A DNA stretch of 64,000 nt, from the NCBI GenBank assembly GCA_036501025.1, contig DASYBB010000036.1, positions 1 through 64,000 on the forward strand. Direction: 5' to 3'. Every line of letters begins with the position of its first letter. Position 1 is the first letter of the stretch. This DNA is from DASUBV01 sp036501025 (GTDB taxonomy: Bacteria > Actinomycetota > Actinomycetes > Streptosporangiales > Streptosporangiaceae). This document shows positions 50,773 to 57,908 of this stretch, piece by piece. A program made the translations under genes and the position numbers. The notes beneath the pieces are model-generated. The model did no database searches. It was not told where the DNA came from and was given only the letters and a program-made list of their open reading frames with translations.

Positions 50773-51603
50773 TCACGTCTTCTTGATCGTCACGCTCGTG
50801 ATTTCGACTTTCTCCTTCGGGTGCCCGTCGCCGGATCCGTTGGAGTTGTCGCTTCCCGCCTTTGCCACATTCTGGATGATATTGAGTCCACTTACTATCG
50901 TGCCAAACGGCGTATAGCTAGCGGGCAGGCTGAGACTGTTCTGATACACCAGGAAAAACTGGCTGCCGTTGGTGTTGGGGCCGCCGTTGGCCATCGCCAC
51001 CGTCCCCGCGGTGTACTTCGCCCCGGTGAGGTTCTCATCGTCGAACTTGTAGCCGGGGCCGCCGGTGCCGGTCCCGGTGGGGTCGCCGCACTGCAGCACG
51101 AAGATGCCGGCCGTGGTGAGCCGGTGGCAGTCGGTGTTGCTGAAGTATTTCTTGGACGCCAGGTACACGAATGAGTTCACGGTGCAGGTCGCCTTGCTGT
51201 TGAGCAAGTTAATGACGATGTCGCCGCGGTTGGTGTGAATTGTCGCCTGGTAGGTCGCCGTGCTGTCGGGCGTGGCGGGCGGCGTGCCCACGTTCCTCGA
51301 CGCCGGCGGGCTGGAGGCGTAGCTGCAGTGCGAGGCGGGCTCGGCGACCGGCGCGGCCGCGGGCGCACTGGCGGTGGAGGACGCGCTGGGCGTGGCGGAG
51401 GGGCTCTTGGAGCTGGCGGCGGCCTGGCCACCCGAGGGTCTGACCAGGAAGAACACGCCCACGGCGACCGCCAGCACGATGATCGCGGCCAGGCTGCTGA
51501 CCGTCCACCGGCGCACTGTCTGGTCGTGTTGCGCGCGCTTGTCCAGCCTGCGCTGGTAGCGTTCCCGCTCGAGCTTCTTCTGCCGCTCTTTCTTGCCGAC
51601 CAC
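50773..51603 (-). CDS. membrane-anchored cyclophilin-type peptidyl-prolyl isomerase
   Basis: 276 residues. A basic cytoplasmic start (KKERQKKLERERYQRRLDKR), one helix (about 35-55), a Ser/Ala/Pro linker (about 60-92) and an extracytoplasmic cyclophilin domain (about 115-276): NRGDIVINLLNSKA, FVYLASKKYFSNTDCHRL, GIFVLQCGDPTGTGTGGPGYKF, VAMANGGPNTNGSQFFLVY, TPFGTIVSGLNII. Catalytic region kept with the usual actinobacterial substitutions. Likely helps secreted proteins fold. GTG at 51603 follows AGGAGG. Its start faces the MBL-fold gene, as Rv2582 and Rv2581c do in reverse. Confidence 0.9.
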   Translation of the reverse strand: MVGKKERQKKLERERYQRRLDKRAQHDQTVRRWTVSSLAAIIVLAVAVGVFFLVRPSGGQAAASSKSPSATPSASSTASAPAAAPVAEPASHCSYASSPPASRNVGTPPATPDSTATYQATIHTNRGDIVINLLNSKATCTVNSFVYLASKKYFSNTDCHRLTTAGIFVLQCGDPTGTGTGGPGYKFDDENLTGAKYTAGTVAMANGGPNTNGSQFFLVYQNSLSLPASYTPFGTIVSGLNIIQNVAKAGSDNSNGSGDGHPKEKVEITSVTIKKT

Positions 51604-51838
51604 GCCCTGGGTCCTCCTGGTTACCCGCTGTGTCCGGCGGTTGCGCTGCTCGTGGCCGCCGGTGCCTGCGAAACTTCGCGAATCGTACCGGGAGTCCCAC
51701 CGCGTCCGTCTAGCCCGTTACCGGTTCGACGCCGCAACTGCGGCCTACCCGTGTCCTGTGGCCTGGCGCCGGGGCCGGCGCCGCCCCCGATAGCCTGGGT
51801 GCCGCGCAAGTCCCCGTTTCGCTGCCCTGGAGGGTTAC

Positions 51839-52531
51839 GTGCTCATCGCCGGATTCCCAGCCGGATCCTTCGCCGCGAACTGCTACCTGATCGCGCCGGC
51901 GGCGGGCGAGGAATGCCTCATCATCGACCCTGGCGAGGACGCCCAGGGCGGAATCGACGAGATCGTCGAGCAGTACCGGCTGCGGCCGGTGGCCGTGCTG
52001 GCCACGCACGGGCACATTGACCACATCTGGTCGGTAGCGCCGGTGTGCGGCGCACGGGGCATCCCGGCCTATATTCACCCGGCCGACCGGGACCTGCTGT
52101 CCGACCCGGGCAAGGGCCTCGGGCGGCCCGGCACGGGGCTGTTCGGCGGGCTGACGTTCACCGAGCCCGACGACGTCATCGAGCTGGCCGACGGCATGAA
52201 GCTGGAGCTGGCCGGGGTCAGCCTCATCGCCGAGCACGCGCCGGGGCACACGCCGGGATCGGTGACGTTCCGGCTGCCGGCCGTCGCCGACCCTGGCACC
52301 CTGTTCAGCGGCGACCTGCTGTTCGCCGGGTCGATCGGGCGGTCCGACCTGCCCGGCGGGGACTATGCCACGATCCTGGAGAGCCTGGCCCGGGTCTGCC
52401 TGCCGCTGCCGGACGAGACCGTGGTGCTGTCGGGCCACGGCCCGCAGACCACGATCGGGGCCGAGCGATCGGGCAACCCGTACCTGGCCGGGCTCGCCCC
52501 GCAGGCCGGCCCGGACCACGCCGGCCTGTAA
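51839..52531 (+). CDS. metallo-beta-lactamase-fold hydrolase (glyoxalase II-like)
   Basis: 230 residues. Dinuclear metal site H57-x-H59-x-D61-H62 (THGHIDHIWS), HTPGS histidine (EHAPGHTPGSV), SGDLLF aspartate and the last metal histidine in SGHGPQT. The closest named family is hydroxyacylglutathione hydrolase; in actinobacteria the true thiol is probably mycothiol or unknown. GTG at 51839 with GGAGGG. It is 27 bp before aspS. In mycobacteria hisS lies between the two, but not here. Confidence 0.9.
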   Translation: MLIAGFPAGSFAANCYLIAPAAGEECLIIDPGEDAQGGIDEIVEQYRLRPVAVLATHGHIDHIWSVAPVCGARGIPAYIHPADRDLLSDPGKGLGRPGTGLFGGLTFTEPDDVIELADGMKLELAGVSLIAEHAPGHTPGSVTFRLPAVADPGTLFSGDLLFAGSIGRSDLPGGDYATILESLARVCLPLPDETVVLSGHGPQTTIGAERSGNPYLAGLAPQAGPDHAGL

Positions 52532-52558
52532 CCACGACGACAGCAAGAAGGGGGAGCG

Positions 52559-54340
52559 ATGATCCGCACCCATGACGCGGGCACGTTGCGGGCCGGCGCG
52601 GCCGGCCAGCAGGTCACGCTGGCCGGCTGGGTCGCCCGCCGCCGCGACCACGGCGGCGTGGTCTTCATCGACCTGCGGGACGCGAGCGGGATCGTCCAGG
52701 TCGTGCTCCGCCAGGAGGACGTCGCGCACGACCTGCGTGCCGAGTACTGCGTGCTGGTCAATGGCACCGTGCAGGCCCGGCCGGCCGGAAACGAGAACCC
52801 CGAGCTGCCCACCGGGGACATCGAGGTCGCCGCGACCGCCGTCGAGGTGCTGGCCGAGTCGGACCCGCTGCCGTTCCCGATCGAGAGCGGCGCCGAGATC
52901 AGCGAGGAGGTCCGGCTCAAGTACCGGTACCTCGACATCCGGCGGGCCGACATGGCCGCGGCGCTGCGCGCCCGGTCCGCGGCGGGCTACCTGGTCGCCG
53001 ACGTGATGCGCGAGCGCGGCTTCGTCAACGTGGAGACCCCGTTCCTGACCCGGTCGACGCCCGAGGGGGCGCGCGACTTCCTGGTCCCGGTCCGGCTGCG
53101 GCCGGGCAGCTGGTACGCGCTGCCGCAGTCCCCGCAGCTGTTCAAGCAGCTGCTCATGGTGTCCGGGCTGGAGCGCTACTACCAGCTCGTGCGCTGCTTC
53201 CGGGACGAGGACTTCCGCGCCGACCGGCAGCCCGAGTTCACCCAGATCGACATCGAGATGTCCTTCATCACCCGCGAGGACGTGGTGGAGCTGGCCGAGG
53301 CGCTGGTCGCGCGGCTGTGGTCAGAGATCGTCGGCTACGAGGTCCCGCGGCCGATCAGGCAGATGACCTACGCCGACGCGATGGCCCGGTTCGGCTCCGA
53401 CAAGCCCGACCTGCGGTTCGGGCAGGAGCTCACCGAGCTGACCGCGTTCTTCTCCGGCACGGCGTTCCGGGTCTTCCAGGCGCCCTACGTGGGCGCCGTG
53501 GTCATGCCGGGCGGCGCCCAGCAGTCCCGCCGGGAGTTCGACGGCTGGCAGGACTGGGCCAAGTCGCGCGGCGCGCGCGGCCTGGGCTACGTCACCCTCA
53601 ACGCCGAGGGCGCGGTGTCGGACGCCGGGCCGGTGGCCCGCAACCTGTCCGAGGCCGAGCGCGCGGGCCTGCCCGCCGCGACCGGCGCGGGCCCGGGCGA
53701 CGCGGTGTTCTTCGCGGCCGGGCCGGCCGCCGCCTCCCGGGCGCTGCTCGGCGCGGCACGGCTGGAGGTCGGGGCGCGCTGCGGCCTGATCGACCCGGAC
53801 GCCTGGTCGTTCCTGTGGGTCGTGGACGCGCCGATGTTCGAGGAGACCGACGCGGGGGGCTGGACGGCGGTGCATCACCCGTTCACCTCGCCGCTGCCCG
53901 ACTGGACGGACAAGTTCGACGCCGAGCCGGGCGCGGCCCTGGCCGACGCCTACGACATCGTCTGCAACGGGAACGAGATCGGCGGCGGCTCGATCCGGAT
54001 CCACCGGCCCGACGTGCAGCAGCGCGTCTTCGACGTGATCGGGCTGACCCGGACGGAGGCCACCTCGCAGTTCGGCTTCCTGCTCGAGGCGCTGCGCTTC
54101 GGGCCGCCCCCGCACGGCGGCATCGCGTTCGGCTGGGACCGCCTGATGATGCTGCTGACCGGCCGGGACACGATCCGCGACGTCATCGCCTTCCCCAAGG
54201 CGGCCTCCGGGCACGACCCGCTGACCGGGGCGCCCACGCCGATCACCGCCCAGCAGCGCAAGGAGGCGGGCATCGACGTCATTGCCCCGGCCCCCGCCGG
54301 AGCCGTCGGCGCCGCCGCCGACACGGCGGCCCGGGGCTAG
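52559..54340 (+). CDS. aspS: aspartyl-tRNA synthetase, probably non-discriminating
   Basis: 593 residues, bacterial type. OB-fold anticodon-binding domain (about 1-105) with VARRRDHGGVVFIDLRD. Class II core with motif 1 region RERGFVNVETPFLTRSTPEGARDF, motif 2 RCFRDEDFRADRQPEFTQIDIE, the GAD insert (about 290-405), and motif 3 GIAFGWDRLMMLL. H31 in RRDHGG and Gly in QARPAGNENP match the residues that in Pseudomonas AspRS allow recognition of both tRNA-Asp and tRNA-Asn. So Asn-tRNA would be made through GatCAB. ATG at 52559 after GGGGGAG. Confidence 0.95.
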   Translation: MIRTHDAGTLRAGAAGQQVTLAGWVARRRDHGGVVFIDLRDASGIVQVVLRQEDVAHDLRAEYCVLVNGTVQARPAGNENPELPTGDIEVAATAVEVLAESDPLPFPIESGAEISEEVRLKYRYLDIRRADMAAALRARSAAGYLVADVMRERGFVNVETPFLTRSTPEGARDFLVPVRLRPGSWYALPQSPQLFKQLLMVSGLERYYQLVRCFRDEDFRADRQPEFTQIDIEMSFITREDVVELAEALVARLWSEIVGYEVPRPIRQMTYADAMARFGSDKPDLRFGQELTELTAFFSGTAFRVFQAPYVGAVVMPGGAQQSRREFDGWQDWAKSRGARGLGYVTLNAEGAVSDAGPVARNLSEAERAGLPAATGAGPGDAVFFAAGPAAASRALLGAARLEVGARCGLIDPDAWSFLWVVDAPMFEETDAGGWTAVHHPFTSPLPDWTDKFDAEPGAALADAYDIVCNGNEIGGGSIRIHRPDVQQRVFDVIGLTRTEATSQFGFLLEALRFGPPPHGGIAFGWDRLMMLLTGRDTIRDVIAFPKAASGHDPLTGAPTPITAQQRKEAGIDVIAPAPAGAVGAAADTAARG

Positions 54341-54364
54341 CCGGGGCACAGGTACTGTCGAGGC

Positions 54365-56074
54365 GTGTTCCCAGTCCAGGGCGGGCAGTCCGAGAGCCTC
54401 TTCGACGCCGCGGAGGAAAGCGCCGCGCAGGCCGCCGCGCCGCTCGCCGTGCGGATGCGGCCGCGCACCCTCGACGAGGTCATCGGCCAGCGGCACCTGA
54501 CCCGCGACGGCTCGCCGCTGCGCAAGCTGGCCGACACCGACGCCGGGCTGTCAGTGATCTTGTGGGGCCCGCCCGGCACCGGCAAGACCACGCTGGCCTA
54601 CGTGGTCAGCCAGGTCACCCGGCGCCGCTTCGTCGAGCTGTCCGCGGTGTCGGCCGGGGTCAAGGACGTCCGCGCCGCGGTCCAGGCCGCCCGCCGGGAC
54701 CTCGGCCTGACCGGCGTCCAGACGGTCCTGTTCATCGACGAGGTGCACCGGTTCAACAAGGCCCAGCAGGACGCGCTGCTGCCCGCCGTCGAGAACCGCT
54801 GGGTCTCCTTCATCGGCGCCACCACCGAGAACCCGTCGTTCTCCGTCGTCGGCCCCCTGCTGTCCCGGTCTCTCCTGCTGACCCTGCAGCCGCTCAGTGA
54901 CGACGACCTGCGCGCGGTGATCGACCGGGCGCTGGCCGACCCGCGGGGCCTGGGCGGCTCGGTGAGCCTGGCGCCCGGGGTGACCGAGCAGCTCATCCGG
55001 GTCGCCGGCGGCGACGCCCGCCGGGTGCTGACCTACCTGGAGGCCGCGGCCCTCGGCGTGCCCGACGGCACCGAGATCAGCCTGGAGGACCTCGAGCGCG
55101 CCGTGGACCAGGCCATGGTCCGCTACGACCGCGCCGGGGACCAGCACTACGACGTGATCAGCGCGTTCATCAAGAGCATCCGGGGCAGCGACGCCGACGC
55201 CGCCCTGCACTACCTGGCTCGCATGATCGAGGCCGGCGAGGACCCGCGGTTCATCGCCCGGCGGCTGATCGTGCACGCCAGCGAGGACATCGGCCTGGCC
55301 GACCCGACCGCGCTGCAGGCCGCCGTGGCCGCCGCCCAGGCGGTCGAGTTCGTCGGCCTGCCCGAGGCCCGGATCAACCTGGCCCAGGCCGTCATCCACC
55401 TCAGCCTGGCCCCCAAGTCCAACGCCGTCATCGCGGCCATCGGCGCGGCGTCCGCCGACGTCAAGGCAGGCCTGGCCGGGCCGGTCCCGGCACACCTGCG
55501 GGACGCCCACTACCCGGGCGCACAGCGCCTCGGCCACGGCCAGGGCTACTCCTATCCCCACGACGACCCGGCGGGCGTGGTGACGCAGCAGTACGCGCCG
55601 GACGCGATCGACGGCCGGGCCTACTACCGCCCGACCCGGCACGGCGCCGAGGCCCGCTACGCGGAGCGGTCCGACCGCATCCGCGAGATCCTTCGTCCGG
55701 GCCGAAACGGATCGCTTCCCCCCGAGCCCGCCGCCGAGGCCGGTGCGGCTGCGGGCGAGGCAGGAAAGAGCGCGGCCGCCAGGGGCGGAGGGATCTCGGC
55801 GGACGCTGGCGCCCCGGCCGCCGGCGCCCCGGCCGCTGGCGCAGACGGCGGTCCTGGGGGCGAGGTCGGTCCGGGTGAGGCGGGAGCGGCGCCCGCTGGG
55901 CTGACTGGTTCTTCCTCGGGTGGCGCGGCGTCGGGTGGCGCGGCGTCGGGTGGCGCGGCGTCGGGTGGCGCGGCGTCGGGTGGCGCGGCGTCGGGTGGCG
56001 CGGCGTCGGGTGGCGCGGCGTCGGGTGGCGCGGCCTCGGGTGGCGCGGCGTCGGGCGAGGCCGGGGAGGCCTGA
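54365..56074 (+). CDS. rarA: replication-associated recombination ATPase RarA (MgsA)
   Basis: 569 residues. AAA+ clamp-loader-like ATPase: MRPRTLDEVIGQRHL, Walker A GPPGTGKTT (K74), Walker B VLFIDEVHRFNKAQQDALLPAVE, sensor ATTENPSF. The tetramerisation region follows with HYDVISAFIKSIRGSDADAALHYLARM and the C-terminal NDYVYPHD-type YSYPHDDP. Core ends at about residue 450. The last 120 residues are Ala/Gly-rich and close with nine SGGAA repeats. It acts at stalled forks. GTG at 54365, 24 bp after aspS. Confidence 0.93.
   Translation: MFPVQGGQSESLFDAAEESAAQAAAPLAVRMRPRTLDEVIGQRHLTRDGSPLRKLADTDAGLSVILWGPPGTGKTTLAYVVSQVTRRRFVELSAVSAGVKDVRAAVQAARRDLGLTGVQTVLFIDEVHRFNKAQQDALLPAVENRWVSFIGATTENPSFSVVGPLLSRSLLLTLQPLSDDDLRAVIDRALADPRGLGGSVSLAPGVTEQLIRVAGGDARRVLTYLEAAALGVPDGTEISLEDLERAVDQAMVRYDRAGDQHYDVISAFIKSIRGSDADAALHYLARMIEAGEDPRFIARRLIVHASEDIGLADPTALQAAVAAAQAVEFVGLPEARINLAQAVIHLSLAPKSNAVIAAIGAASADVKAGLAGPVPAHLRDAHYPGAQRLGHGQGYSYPHDDPAGVVTQQYAPDAIDGRAYYRPTRHGAEARYAERSDRIREILRPGRNGSLPPEPAAEAGAAAGEAGKSAAARGGGISADAGAPAAGAPAAGADGGPGGEVGPGEAGAAPAGLTGSSSGGAASGGAASGGAASGGAASGGAASGGAASGGAASGGAASGGAASGEAGEA
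55916..56050. repeat. nine 15-bp repeats at the 3' end of rarA
   Basis: The unit TCGGGTGGCGCGGCG (Ser-Gly-Gly-Ala-Ala) occurs nine times without interruption. Copies are identical except one C for G at 56035. Such perfect copies suggest recent slippage and likely length variation between strains. Confidence 0.95.
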
Positions 56075-56189
56075 TACGCACTCAGCGGCCTGTCGCTGGG
56101 GCTGGCGTGACTCCTGGTGCGTGCGGGGCTCAGCATGCGCGGCGCTCTTGGCGCGGGCCGGGCAGCGGGAGCCCCCACTGGGGGACCAC

Positions 56190-56243
56190 CATGATCCCGA
56201 AGGGTTTGGCATATCCCAGTACGCCAAATCCTGCGGGATCATG
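56190..56243. repeat. 54-bp imperfect palindrome with CATGATCCCG/CGGGATCATG ends
   Basis: Left arm 56190-56213 and right arm 56220-56243 match as inverted repeats at 21 of 24 positions with a 6-bp centre TCCCAG. The left end with the preceding base reads CCATGATC, as in the element at 39138-39195. It stands about 115 bp after rarA in a non-coding region. Confidence 0.75.
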
Positions 56244-56460
56244 AAACAGCCACCGGCGGCGCCCGGCCGCAAGGGGAAGGCGCCCCGCCCGCGAGGAGAC
56301 GGCGCCCCGCCCGTGAGGCAGGCGCCTGCCCGTGAGGCTCATGTGACTGGTTAGGCGGGTGGCGCCGGCGTCCGCGGCCGGCCAGCTCATCGCGGGGCTC
56401 AGCGGGCCGGTGGTGTGGCGGGCCGTTGGTGGGGCGGGCCGGGAGGCGGGGGCTGGCGCC

Positions 56461-56636
56461 CGGGCGGGCGGTGACGTGGCGGCCGGGGGCCGGGGGCCGA
56501 GGCTGGCGGAGATGGGGGCCGGGCGAGGCGGTGGCGTGGCGGCCGGGGCCGAGGCTGGCGGAGATGGCGGCCGGGCGGGGCGGTGGGGTGGCGGCCGGGG
56601 GCCGAGGCTGGCGGGAATGGGGGGCCGGGCGGGGCT
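56461..56636. repeat. three 52-59 bp tandem repeats, G-rich
   Basis: Each copy starts CGGGCGRGGCGGTG, continues with GTGGCGGCCGGGG and ends GGCTGGCGGAGATGG. Copies start near 56461, 56520 and 56572, and a fourth begins (CGGGCGGGGC, 56626). Many G-runs. Confidence 0.7.
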
Positions 56637-56809
56637 TGTATGGCGGCTGATGGCGGGATCTTGGAGAGGACGGGCCGGGCGGGCAGGTAAGGTCGGCGGA
56701 CGGGCCAGCCGGCCGCGCGCGAGGTCGGCGGCGTTGCCGAAGTCGCGTTGCCGGGGCCGGATGACCGGGCCAGCCGCGGTGCGGGAAGTTGCTGGAGGAG
56801 CGAGCGCCG

Positions 56810-57466
56810 ATGAGTGCCGGACAGCTTGCCGCCCTGATCGCCGTCGGGTTCTTCGGGCTGCTGGCCTGCGCGGGTGTCTTCGTCCTGATCCGCCTCGGCA
56901 AGTTCCTCGGGGTGGCCACGCAGATGGCGACACGCTACCGGGACCGGGCGGACACCCTCCTGGACCAGGCCCAGGCCGTCGTCGACCGGACCAACGAGCA
57001 GCTGGCCCGGACCGACTCCATCACCGCGAGCATGGACGAGGTCACGGCCAACATGGCCGAGCTGTCGGGGAACGTGTCCGTGCTGGCCGGATTCGCCCAG
57101 GGCCTGGCCAGCGCGGTCAGCCGCCCGGTCACCGGGCTTGCCGCCCTGAGCTACGGCGTCCGCCACGCGGTGTCCCTGCGCCGCCCGGACGTGGTCCCCC
57201 CGCTATCCGCCGCCTCGCCCGCCGTGCACGGTCCGGAGCCGGCCGCCGCGCAGCCTCCGCGGCCGCCGGCTGAGAGCCGGGCCGCGCAGCTGCCGGCCGG
57301 GACGCGGGCTGCCCGGCTCCCGGCCGGGACGCGGGCCGCCCGGCTGCCAGCTGAGCCGCGCGCCGGCCGGCAGCCGGCTGAGCCGCGCGCCGCCCGGCTG
57401 CCGGCCGAGCCGCGGGCCGGTCGGCTGCCGACCGGGGCCGCGCGGCGCGGGGGGCTGGGCCGATGA
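56810..57466 (+). CDS. DUF948-family membrane-anchored protein
   Basis: 218 residues. One N-terminal helix (about 4-27, AALIAVGFFGLLACAGVFVLIRLG), then a coiled-coil region (about 30-105: ATQMATRYRDRADTLLDQAQAVVDRTNEQLARTD and TANMAELSGNVSVLAGFAQGLASAVSRPV), characteristic of DUF948. The C-terminal part carries six copies of a nine-residue repeat (RAARLPAEP type, residues 157-209). Function unknown; conserved upstream of alaS in actinobacteria. ATG at 56810 with GGAGGAG nine bases before it; a TTG at 56789 was not preferred. Next gene overlaps (ATGA). Confidence 0.8.
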   Translation: MSAGQLAALIAVGFFGLLACAGVFVLIRLGKFLGVATQMATRYRDRADTLLDQAQAVVDRTNEQLARTDSITASMDEVTANMAELSGNVSVLAGFAQGLASAVSRPVTGLAALSYGVRHAVSLRRPDVVPPLSAASPAVHGPEPAAAQPPRPPAESRAAQLPAGTRAARLPAGTRAARLPAEPRAGRQPAEPRAARLPAEPRAGRLPTGAARRGGLGR

Positions 57467-57849
57467 TCAGGCGCGGATTCTGGATGGCGGTCGGGGCCGC
57501 GATCGGGGTCAGCGGCTACCGGCGGGCCAGCCGCCTGGCGCGCACCGTCTTCCCGGCCGGCCCGGGCAGTGCCCTGGCCGCCGGGCCCGGCGGGCGGGCC
57601 CGGCCCCCGGCGATCACCGGGCGCGGCCTGCTGGCCGCGGCGGCCAGCGCTGGCCGCGGTACGGCGCAGGGGGCAGCGTTCGCCCGCGATGTCCGGGCGG
57701 GCATGGCAGAGTACTTGGATCGTCAGGGGGACCAGGCAGGCCGTACCCTCGGTAGTCAGCGAGACGGGCAGCGCGCCGGCCCGCACCAGGTCAGCGCTCG
57801 GCCGGTCCGGGCGGTGCACCGGGGCCAGCGCCCCGGCATCGCGCCCTGA
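57463..57849 (+). CDS. small conserved protein of the alaS cluster
   Basis: 128 residues. Begins MIRRGFWMAVGAAIGVSGYRRASRLA, the start typical of the small DUF6167-like proteins found between the DUF948 gene and alaS in actinomycetes. The GAAIGV stretch may be a short membrane-inserted helix. The rest is Ala/Gly/Arg-rich and probably disordered. Coupled to the DUF948 gene by a 4-bp overlap. Function unknown. Confidence 0.65.
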   Translation: MIRRGFWMAVGAAIGVSGYRRASRLARTVFPAGPGSALAAGPGGRARPPAITGRGLLAAAASAGRGTAQGAAFARDVRAGMAEYLDRQGDQAGRTLGSQRDGQRAGPHQVSARPVRAVHRGQRPGIAP

Positions 57850-57863
57850 CGACAGTCACTGAT

Positions 57864-57881
57864 CCCGGAAGCTGATCCGGG
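57864..57881. terminator. hairpin CCCGGA-AGCTGA-TCCGGG before alaS
   Basis: Perfect 6-bp stem with a 6-nt loop, 14 bp after the preceding stop and 27 bp before the alaS ATG. It could end the upstream transcript or attenuate alaS. Confidence 0.35.
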
Positions 57882-57908
57882 CGAATACCACGTGAAGGAT
57901 GGCCGTTC

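Larger units (their letters stand above)
56075..56809. other. 735-bp intergenic region between rarA and the DUF948 gene
   Basis: No gene is supported; the open frames are a by-product of GC bias. The region contains the palindrome at 56190-56243 and three 52-59 bp G-rich tandem repeats at about 56461-56636. The DUF948 promoter probably lies between 56640 and 56790. Confidence 0.5.
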
